A DNA stretch of 64,000 nucleotides from an uncultured Prevotellaceae bacterium (GTDB lineage: Bacteria > Bacteroidota > Bacteroidia > Bacteroidales > Bacteroidaceae): contig CAMJZV010000003.1 of the NCBI GenBank assembly GCA_946410305.1, forward strand, positions 114,887-178,886, read 5' to 3'. Shown here piece after piece: positions 56,541 to 64,000 of this stretch (its first letter is position 1; every line of letters starts with the position of its first letter). Both the position numbers and the translations under genes were made by a program. The notes beneath the pieces were generated by a model. That model searched no databases and was not told the DNA's origin. It was given only the letters and a program-made list of their open reading frames with translations.

Positions 56541-57692
56541 TTGGTGAAGACTCCCGTCTATATCATTGAAGAAACGTTGCTGCGGCGCAACCTCGCTCTT
56601 ATCAGTGAGGTTGCCCGTCGCACCGATTCTCAGTGGATTCTTGCCTTCAAGGCCTTTGCCTTGTGGAAGACGTTCCCCATCTTCCGCGAGTATATCTCGT
56701 CGACTACTGCCAGCTCGCTTAGCGAGGCACGCTTGGCCTTGGAGGAGTTTGGCGCTAAGGCGCATACCTATTCGCCAGCATATAAGGATGATGAGTTCGA
56801 CGAGATTGTCCGTTGCTCCAGTCATCTGACGTTTAACTCGCTCTCGCAGTATGAACGTTTCCATGAAAGGGCAGGGGAGTGCTCGCTGGGTTTGCGTGTC
56901 AATCCTGAGTATTCAGAGGTAGAGACGCTGCTCTACAATCCATGTGCACCAGGCACTCGCTTTGGTGTTTCTGCCGACAAGTTGCCTGAGCAGTTGCCCA
57001 GCGACATCAAGGGCTTCCACTGTCATTGTCATTGTGAGAGTGGCAGCGACGTCTTTGAGCGTTCGCTACAGCATATTGAGGAGAAGTTTGCGAAGTGGTT
57101 CCCCCAGTTGGAGTGGATCAACTTCGGTGGTGGCCACTTGGTGACGCGCAAGGACTACGACATCGAGCGACTGGTGCGCCTCATGCAAGGTTTCCACGAG
57201 CGCTATCCTTGGCTGAAGGTCATCTTCGAACCAGGTAGTGCCTTTGCCTGGCAGACAGGTCCGCTGGTAGCCAGCGTGGTAGACATCGTAGAGGACAAGG
57301 GCATTCGCACCGCCATCCTTGATGTCAGTTTCACCTGCCACATGCCCGACTGTCTGGAAATGCCGTATTTCCCTGAAGTGCGTGGCGCCCAGCACGTGGA
57401 GCCAACAGCCCTCGCAACGCTCCCCCTCCCTTTGGAGGGGGCAGGGGGGAGGCTTTACCGCCTTGGTGGCAACAGTTGTCTCTCTGGCGACTGGATGGGT
57501 GACTGGCAGTTTGACCACGAGTTGAAAGTAGGGGAGCAGATTATCTTCGAAGATATGATTCACTACACGACCGTGAAGACCAATACATTTAACGGCATTA
57601 CGCATCCGTCCATCGCTATGGAGCATAGCGACGGCACGCTGGAAATGTTGCGCGAATATTCCTACGAAGACTATCGCGACAGAATGGACTGA
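56541..57692 (+). CDS. nspC: Carboxynorspermidine decarboxylase (GTG start)
   Basis: TPVYIIEETLLRRNL; FKAFALWKTF; GFHCHCHCESGSD; INFGGGHLVTRKDYD; FEPGSAF. Confidence 0.93.
   Translation: MVKTPVYIIEETLLRRNLALISEVARRTDSQWILAFKAFALWKTFPIFREYISSTTASSLSEARLALEEFGAKAHTYSPAYKDDEFDEIVRCSSHLTFNSLSQYERFHERAGECSLGLRVNPEYSEVETLLYNPCAPGTRFGVSADKLPEQLPSDIKGFHCHCHCESGSDVFERSLQHIEEKFAKWFPQLEWINFGGGHLVTRKDYDIERLVRLMQGFHERYPWLKVIFEPGSAFAWQTGPLVASVVDIVEDKGIRTAILDVSFTCHMPDCLEMPYFPEVRGAQHVEPTALATLPLPLEGAGGRLYRLGGNSCLSGDWMGDWQFDHELKVGEQIIFEDMIHYTTVKTNTFNGITHPSIAMEHSDGTLEMLREYSYEDYRDRMD
57419..57454. repeat. CTCCCTTTGGAGGGGGCAGGGGGGAGG repeat in frame in nspC
   Basis: gctccccctccctttggagggggcaggggggaggct; encodes LPLPLEGAGGR. 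Confidence 0.8.
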
Positions 57693-57703
57693 GATAGCCA
57701 AAA

Positions 57704-57738
57704 GCCAACAGCTAACAGCTAACAGCCATCAGCCAACA
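57704..57738. repeat. Intergenic AGCTAACAGCCAACAGCC simple repeat
   Basis: ccaacagctaacagctaacagccatcagccaacagg between nspC and trmD, running into the trmD 3' end. Confidence 0.75.
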
Positions 57739-58402
57739 GGTCTGGACGCAGGCGGCGTGTACGCTCCATAGCCTGTTCTAGTTCCCAATTGCGAATCTTG
57801 GCCTCGTTGCCAGAGAGCAGAATCTCAGGAACTTTCCATCCTTTATAGTCAGCAGGACGGGTGTAGATCGGTGCTGCCAGCAAGTCGTCTTGGAAACAGT
57901 CGGAGAGAGCACTCTGCTCGTCGCCAATAACGCCAGGTACCACTCGCACGATGGCGTCGGCAATCATGGCGGCTACTAGTTCACCACCCGTCAACACGAA
58001 GTCACCAATAGATATCTCCTTGGTAATCAGGTGGTCGCGGACACGCTGGTCGATACCTTTATAGTGGCCAGCCAGAATAATCAGGTTGCCCTTCAGCGAC
58101 AGCTCGTTAGCCATGTGCTGGTCGAAGCGCTCACCATCAGGCGAGGTGAAGATGACCTCGTCGTAGTCGCGCTCAGCCTTCAATGCCGTGATACAACGGT
58201 CAATGGGCTCACACTGCATCACCATGCCGGCAGAACCACCATAGGGGTAGTCGTCAACACGGCGCCACTTGTCGAGTGTGTAGTCGCGCAGGTTGTGCAG
58301 ACGGATCTCTGCCAGTCCTTTCTTCTCGGCACGAGCCAGTATCGATTCGTGTACGAAGCCCTCCAGCATTTCGGGCAGTACGGTAATAATATCAATCCTC
58401 AT
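57719..58402 (-). CDS. trmD: tRNA (guanine(37)-N1)-methyltransferase
   Basis: [50 protein letters not shown]. Confidence 0.96.
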   Translation of the reverse strand: MRIDIITVLPEMLEGFVHESILARAEKKGLAEIRLHNLRDYTLDKWRRVDDYPYGGSAGMVMQCEPIDRCITALKAERDYDEVIFTSPDGERFDQHMANELSLKGNLIILAGHYKGIDQRVRDHLITKEISIGDFVLTGGELVAAMIADAIVRVVPGVIGDEQSALSDCFQDDLLAAPIYTRPADYKGWKVPEILLSGNEAKIRNWELEQAMERTRRLRPDLLADGC

Positions 58403-59240
58403 AGTATTCCTTTATTTTATCTATATAGCGTTCGCCCACGGCGCGTCCCAGCTCATAGACGTGACGCATCTGCTGAGCGTCGTGTGAGAGGTGGCCAATG
58501 GGTATGTTCTCGTCAGGACGGATGACCAGACAGCGCCCCAGGCGTTCGGCTTCTGCCACATAGTCCAGCTGACAGTTGTACATCAGGTGGCGCTCATCCA
58601 GTGCCTTCAGGAAGTGTGGGTACTTGCGGAGTGCCAGACGCATCAGTGGCATCAGACCGAGGTGCTTCTTGCGATAGCCTAAAGGCTGTGTCAGGATGAC
58701 TACGTTGCGCTTGTAGCCCTGCTTCTCAAAATACTCCAAAGGAATGGAGTCGCTCACGCCGCCATCCAGTAACTTCCAGCCATCGACCTCTACAACCTTT
58801 GATGCCAGCGGCATCGAGGCAGAGGCGCGCAACCACTCCAGTTCGTCGTAGTCAACATGGTCCATCACGTGGTAGACGGGCAGTCCTGTCGCTACATCCG
58901 TGCAGACAACGGTAAACTCCAGCGGGTTCTTCTCGAAGGTCTCGATATCGAACTTGTCATACTCGAAGGGCACCACGTGATAGCCGAAGTTGGCGTTGTA
59001 GTAGTCACCACTGGTGAGCAACGACTTCCAGCCACTGTAGCGTGGATCTTTGGCAAAGCGCGTATTGTAGCGGATGGCTCGTCCCACCTGTCGCGACTTG
59101 TAGTTACAGCCGAATGCAGCCCCCGCCGATACGCCGATGAGTCCGTCAGGCTGGACGCCATGTTCCATCATGACATCTATCACGCCTGCCGTCCATAGGC
59201 CGCGCATGGCTCCACCTTCCAGTACCAGTCCTTTTTTCAT
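58392..59240 (-). CDS. Patatin-like phospholipase family protein
   Basis: [41 protein letters not shown]. Start at Met 59240. Confidence 0.92.
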   Translation of the reverse strand: MKKGLVLEGGAMRGLWTAGVIDVMMEHGVQPDGLIGVSAGAAFGCNYKSRQVGRAIRYNTRFAKDPRYSGWKSLLTSGDYYNANFGYHVVPFEYDKFDIETFEKNPLEFTVVCTDVATGLPVYHVMDHVDYDELEWLRASASMPLASKVVEVDGWKLLDGGVSDSIPLEYFEKQGYKRNVVILTQPLGYRKKHLGLMPLMRLALRKYPHFLKALDERHLMYNCQLDYVAEAERLGRCLVIRPDENIPIGHLSHDAQQMRHVYELGRAVGERYIDKIKEYYED

Positions 59241-59374
59241 GGTGCAAAGGTACGAATAAGAGCGCATACTACAAAACAAAAAAGCATTTTTTAAAATTAT
59301 CTTTGGAGAAGCGAGATTTTTATGCTATCTTTGCATTCGAAACATCTTTTATTAACCTAACAAACAATTATCTT

Positions 59375-59836
59375 ATGGAAACAACACTGGTATTACTAAA
59401 GCCCAGTTGTGTACAGCGCCAGCTGATTGGCGAAGTGTTGAATCGCTTTGAGCGTCGTGGCCTACGCATCTCAGGCATGAAGATGATGCAGTTGAGTGAT
59501 GAGATTCTGCGTGAACACTACGCACATCTTGTTGATAAACCTTTCTTCCCTTCTCTACAGGCTTCTATGCAGGCTTCTCCTGTGGTTGCTCTGGCTCTTA
59601 CTGGTGTTGAAGCTGTCAAGGTAGTTCGTCAGATGGCAGGCGTTACCAATGGTCGCGAGGCTGCTCCAGGCACTATCCGTGGTGACTACTCTATGAGCAA
59701 CCAGCAGAACATTGTCCATGCTTCTGACTCAGTGGAGAATGCAGCTATTGAGGTTCGTCGTTTCTTCCGTGATGAGGAGATTTTCGACTATACCAGCAAT
59801 GCCCAGGCCTATATCTACGGTAATGGGGAGTGCTAA
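59375..59836 (+). CDS. ndk: Nucleoside-diphosphate kinase
   Basis: LVLLKPSCVQRQLIGEVLNRFERRGLRI; TNGREAAPGTIRGDY; NIVHASDSVENA. Start at ATG 59375. Confidence 0.96.
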   Translation: METTLVLLKPSCVQRQLIGEVLNRFERRGLRISGMKMMQLSDEILREHYAHLVDKPFFPSLQASMQASPVVALALTGVEAVKVVRQMAGVTNGREAAPGTIRGDYSMSNQQNIVHASDSVENAAIEVRRFFRDEEIFDYTSNAQAYIYGNGEC

Positions 59837-59861
59837 TTTAGAATTGAAGTTTATTAGAAAG

Positions 59862-59893
59862 AAAAAGAGCGGCGTTATTGACGTCGCTCTTTC
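59862..59893. terminator. Bidirectional terminator between convergent ndk and carB
   Basis: AAAGAGCGGCGT-TATTG-ACGTCGCTCTTT. Confidence 0.8.
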
Positions 59894-59911
59894 TCATTAT
59901 GCTCTTTTCTC

Positions 59912-62900
59912 TTAAGAGTTGTACTCCTGCCAGCTCTTGATCTTGATGTCGTCCTGACTCATGGCGGTGAATGCCTCGATGAAGGCTTTGGCCAGACGGA
60001 CATTGGTCATCAGAGGAATGTTGTGGTCGATAGCACCACGACGGATGCGGTAGCCGTTGGTCAGCTCACGCTTGGTGTGGTTCTTCGGAACATTGATGAT
60101 GAGGTCGAACTGGTGGTCGGCAATCATGTTCATTACGTTGTTCTCGCCTTCCTCGTCAGGCCAAGCAACTGCGGTAGCTGCTACGCCATTGTCGTTGAAG
60201 AACTTAGCGGTACCGCCAGTAGCGAAGACCTTGTAGCCCTTCTTAACCAGATTCTGTGCGGGCTCCAGCAGGCTGACCTTACCCTTGGCACCACCTGAAG
60301 AAATCAGGATGTTGGCACCTGGCTTCGGCATGCGGTAGCCCGTAGCGATGAGTGCGTTGAGCATGGCCTCGTTGAGGTCGTCGCCCAAGCAGCCTACCTC
60401 ACCGGTAGAGCTCATGTCTACACCCAGCACGGGGTCAGCATTCTGCAGACGGGCAAATGAGAACTGGCTGGCCTTGACGCCAATGCGATCGATGTCGAAC
60501 TCTGAGCTGTCTGGGCGAGAGTAGGGGGCATCAAGCATGATCTTCGTAGCGGTCTCGATGAAGTTGCGCTTCAGGATCTTAGATACGAAGGGGAATGAGC
60601 GAGAGGCACGCAGGTTACACTCGATAACCTTCACCTCACGGTTCTTAGCCAGGAACTGGATATTGAATGGTCCGCTGATGTTCAGCTCGGCTGCAATCTT
60701 GCGGGCAATCTTCTTAATCTGACGGATGGTAGAGAAGTAGATGTGCTGTGCGGGGAATACCATGGTAGCGTCACCAGAGTGTACACCGGCATACTCTACG
60801 TGCTCAGAGATAGCGTACTCAACGACCTCACCCTTGTCGGCTACGGCGTCGAACTCAATCTCCTTAGTCTCAGTCATGAACTTCGAGATAACTACAGGGA
60901 ACTCCTTAGACACCTCAGTTGCCATGTTGAGGAAGCGATGCAGCTCCTCATCATCGTAGCAGACATTCATGGCTGCACCAGAGAGCACGTAAGAAGGACG
61001 AACCAGTACGGGATATCCTACCTCGTCAACGAACTGCTTGACATCCTCGAAAGAGGTCAGCGCACGCCATGCGGGCTGGTCGATGCCCAGCTTGTCGAGC
61101 ATAGCAGAGAACTTGTCGCGGTTCTCGGCACGGTCAATGTCGACAGGGCTGGTACCCAGTACGGGAACACCCTGGCGGTGCAGCTTCATAGCGAGGTTGT
61201 TAGGAATCTGACCACCTACAGAGACGATGACACCACGAGGTGACTCCAGGTCAATGACATCCAGTACACGCTCCAGTGACAGCTCGTCGAAGTAGAGACG
61301 GTCACACATATCGTAGTCGGTAGATACGGTCTCTGGGTTGTAGTTGATCATGATGCTCTTGTAGCCCAGCTTGCGTGCTGTGTTGATGGCGTTCACTGAG
61401 CACCAGTCGAACTCTACAGAAGAACCAATGCGGTAGGCACCAGAACCGAGTACGATGACTGACTTCTCATTTTTATAATAGGAAATGTCGTGTGCGGGCT
61501 GATAGGGCTTGCTGTCGGGAGTAGCGAAAGCAGGCGTGTGCGTGTAGGTGAAGTACAGGTAGTTGGTCAGCTCGGGATGCTCGCTGGCAACGGTGGGGAT
61601 GCGCTTAACAGAAGGCATCACACCCATCTGCTTGCGGTACTCGCGAACCTTCAGGTTCTCCTTCTCCATATTGGTACCCTGTGTCTTCAGTACGAAGCGG
61701 GCAATCTGGAAGTCAGAGAAGCCACACTGCTTAACCTCGAGCAACAGCTCGGCGGGCAGCTCCTCCAGCTTATTGTACTTCTGTAACTCGTGCTTCAGGT
61801 CGACGATGTGCTTCAGACGCTCCAGGAACCAGACGTCAATCTTGGTCAGCTCCTCGATGCGCTCTACGCTGTAACCATCCTCCAAAGCCTGTGCGATAGC
61901 AAAGATGCGCAGGTCGGTAGGATTCTGCAGGGCGTCGTCCAGATTGTCGAACTTGGTATGGTCATTGCCTACGAAACCGTGCATGCCCTGACCAATCATG
62001 CGGAGACCCTTCTGAATCATCTCTTCGAAAGAGCGACCGATAGACATAATCTCACCAACAGACTTCATGCTGGAACCAATCTGACGGCTTACACCAGCAA
62101 ACTTGGTAAGGTCCCAACGAGGAATCTTACAAATCATGTAATCGAGTGAGGGAGCAACATATGCTGAAGAGGTGGTACCCATCTCACCAATCTGGTCGAG
62201 GGTATAGCCCAAAGCAATCTTGGCAGCAACGAAGGCGAGGGGATAACCGGTAGCCTTTGAAGCCAAAGCAGAAGAACGGCTCAGACGAGCATTGATCTCG
62301 ATGATACGGTAGTCGTTGGTCTCGGCATTGAAAGCGAACTGGATGTTACACTCACCAACAATACCCAGGTGGCGTACGCACTTGATGGTAATCTCCTGCA
62401 GCATCTTCACCTGCTCTTCCTTCAGCGAACAGGTAGGAGCTACAACGATAGACTCACCGGTGTGGATACCCAGTGGGTCGAAGTTCTCCATAGATGCAAC
62501 GGTGAAGCAGTGGTCGTTGGCATCACGGATGCACTCGAACTCAATCTCCTTCCAGCCCTTCAATGACTCTTCTACGAGAATCTGGGGAGCAAAGGTGAAA
62601 GCACTCTCTGCCAGTTCCTTGAAGGCCTTTTCATCAGGACAGATACCTGAACCAAGACCTCCCAGCGCATAGGCTGAGCGAATCATGATGGGGAATCCAA
62701 TCTCATGGGCAGCCTTCAGGGCATCTTCCATGTTCTCTACGGCGTGACTTACGGGAGTCTTCAACTGGATCTCGTCAAGCTTCTTTACAAAAAGGTCGCG
62801 ATCCTCAGTGTTCATAATTGCCTCAACACTTGTTCCAAGGACCTCGACCCCATATTCTTTAAGAATACCTTTCTGATACAGTTCCGTACCGCAGTTCAAA

Positions 62901-63178
62901 GCGGTCTGACCACCAAAGGCCAACAGAATGCCATCAGGCCGTTCCTTCTTGATAATCTCTGTAACAAAATGAGTGGTGACGGGTTGGAAATAAACCTTGT
63001 CGGCAATACCTTCAGAAGTCTGAATGGTAGCGATGTTGGGGTTTACTAACACGGAAGAGATTCCTTCCTCACGTAAAGCTTTCAGTGCTTGGGAGCCAGA
63101 ATAGTCAAACTCACCAGCTTGTCCGATTTTCAAAGCGCCAGAACCTAAGACCAGCACCTTCTTGAGTTTTTTTGTCAT
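59912..63178 (-). CDS. carB: Carbamoyl-phosphate synthase large subunit
   Basis: KKVLVLGSGALKIGQAGEFDYSGSQALKALREEG; two ATP-grasp halves. Start likely at Met 63178. Confidence 0.97.
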   Translation of the reverse strand: MTKKLKKVLVLGSGALKIGQAGEFDYSGSQALKALREEGISSVLVNPNIATIQTSEGIADKVYFQPVTTHFVTEIIKKERPDGILLAFGGQTALNCGTELYQKGILKEYGVEVLGTSVEAIMNTEDRDLFVKKLDEIQLKTPVSHAVENMEDALKAAHEIGFPIMIRSAYALGGLGSGICPDEKAFKELAESAFTFAPQILVEESLKGWKEIEFECIRDANDHCFTVASMENFDPLGIHTGESIVVAPTCSLKEEQVKMLQEITIKCVRHLGIVGECNIQFAFNAETNDYRIIEINARLSRSSALASKATGYPLAFVAAKIALGYTLDQIGEMGTTSSAYVAPSLDYMICKIPRWDLTKFAGVSRQIGSSMKSVGEIMSIGRSFEEMIQKGLRMIGQGMHGFVGNDHTKFDNLDDALQNPTDLRIFAIAQALEDGYSVERIEELTKIDVWFLERLKHIVDLKHELQKYNKLEELPAELLLEVKQCGFSDFQIARFVLKTQGTNMEKENLKVREYRKQMGVMPSVKRIPTVASEHPELTNYLYFTYTHTPAFATPDSKPYQPAHDISYYKNEKSVIVLGSGAYRIGSSVEFDWCSVNAINTARKLGYKSIMINYNPETVSTDYDMCDRLYFDELSLERVLDVIDLESPRGVIVSVGGQIPNNLAMKLHRQGVPVLGTSPVDIDRAENRDKFSAMLDKLGIDQPAWRALTSFEDVKQFVDEVGYPVLVRPSYVLSGAAMNVCYDDEELHRFLNMATEVSKEFPVVISKFMTETKEIEFDAVADKGEVVEYAISEHVEYAGVHSGDATMVFPAQHIYFSTIRQIKKIARKIAAELNISGPFNIQFLAKNREVKVIECNLRASRSFPFVSKILKRNFIETATKIMLDAPYSRPDSSEFDIDRIGVKASQFSFARLQNADPVLGVDMSSTGEVGCLGDDLNEAMLNALIATGYRMPKPGANILISSGGAKGKVSLLEPAQNLVKKGYKVFATGGTAKFFNDNGVAATAVAWPDEEGENNVMNMIADHQFDLIINVPKNHTKRELTNGYRIRRGAIDHNIPLMTNVRLAKAFIEAFTAMSQDDIKIKSWQEYNS

Positions 63179-63266
63179 ATCGTTTGCTGAGTTGTTGATG
63201 TCGTTATTCTGGGCTGCAAAGGTACGAAGAAAATGAGAAATAGCAAAGGGATTTTTCATTTTTCTT

Positions 63267-63305
63267 ATAAAAAATGTAGGGAAGACACTTCTGCCTTCCC
63301 TACAC
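63267..63305 (-). terminator. Intrinsic terminator downstream of rpsA
   Basis: TGTAGGGAAG...CTTCCCTACA with a U-tract on the minus strand. Confidence 0.75.
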
Positions 63306-63324
63306 CTTAATATATATGCGCGAA

Positions 63325-64000
63325 TTATTCGCCTTTCTCCATCTGAGCCTTCAGCTGAGCCAGAACGTCGATGTCGCCCAGTGTTGTGCTGGCAGCAACA
63401 TTCTCGATCTTTGGAGTGTCAGCCTTTGGAGCGCGAGCCTTCTTAGCGGCAGCCTTCTTCTCCTCACGCTGAGGATCCTCGAAGGTGCGGCTGTGAGAGA
63501 GGATGATGCGCTTGCTGTCCTTGTTGAACTCGATAACCTTGAAGGGCAGAACCTCACCAGCCTGAGCCTGTGAACCGTCCTCCTTCTGCAGGTGCTTAGG
63601 AGTAGCGAAGCCTTCTACATTCTCAGCGAGAGATACTACAGCGCCCTTCTCGAGCAGCTCAGTGATCTTACCCTCGTGGATAGAACCAACGGTGTACTTC
63701 TCCTCGAATACATCCCAAGGATTGTCCTCGAGCTGCTTGTGGCCGAGAGAAAGACGGCGGTTCTCCTTGTCGATGTCGAGAACGATAACGTCGATCTCAG
63801 CACCAACCTGAGTGAACTCTGAAGGATGCTTAACCTTCTTGGTCCAGCTGAGGTCGCTGATGTGGATCAGACCGTCAACACCTTCCTCAAGCTCTACGAA
63901 TACACCGAAGTTAGTGAAGTTGCGAACGCGAGCGGTGTGCTTGCTGCCAACAGGATACTTCACCTCGATAGCCTCCCAAGGATCTTCCTTCAGCTGCTTG
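63325..64000 (-). CDS. rpsA: 30S ribosomal protein S1, partial (5' end beyond window)
   Basis: S1 motifs GVFVELEEGVDGLIHISDLSW; open frame to the window end. Confidence 0.95.
   Translation of the reverse strand, partial: KQLKEDPWEAIEVKYPVGSKHTARVRNFTNFGVFVELEEGVDGLIHISDLSWTKKVKHPSEFTQVGAEIDVIVLDIDKENRRLSLGHKQLEDNPWDVFEEKYTVGSIHEGKITELLEKGAVVSLAENVEGFATPKHLQKEDGSQAQAGEVLPFKVIEFNKDSKRIILSHSRTFEDPQREEKKAAAKKARAPKADTPKIENVAASTTLGDIDVLAQLKAQMEKGE

Overview
The window looks like a Bacteroidota chromosome segment, most likely Prevotella-like, judging from gene content and TAnnTTTG-type promoters. It starts inside a polysaccharide utilization locus (partial SusD, SusE/F-like lipoprotein, GH16, GH3, DUF6377-type regulator). 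Next come DUF4890, aroB, an outer-membrane beta-barrel protein, a TrpB-like protein and an Na+/solute symporter. A membrane-anchored AraC protein with a degenerate HATPase-like domain follows, then trxB, a glutathione peroxidase, a NUC1 nuclease lipoprotein, rpmE2 and a Y1/REP-type transposase. After that are two DUF6359/DUF5689-type lipoproteins with a TonB receptor, divergent from an EEP nuclease-udk-phosphatase operon. Mostly housekeeping genes follow, plus a SpoIIE/RsbW/STAS partner-switching operon. A low-GC accessory island (about 48.4-54.5 kb) lies before thrS, nspC, trmD, ndk, carB and rpsA. The most notable observations are: (1) a putative family of noncoding inverted-repeat elements at two loci that share a layout but use different repeat words; (2) a Y1 HUH transposase with a DprA/SLOG-like C-terminal extension, flanked by hairpin repeats; (3) a candidate extracellular nucleic-acid scavenging locus; (4) simple repeats inserted in frame into aroB (twice), a symporter and nspC; (5) an orphan structured ncRNA candidate with promoter and terminator; (6) an FtsK-gamma-like domain on a non-motor membrane coiled-coil protein in the island. 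All family calls come from reading motifs by eye, with no database search.
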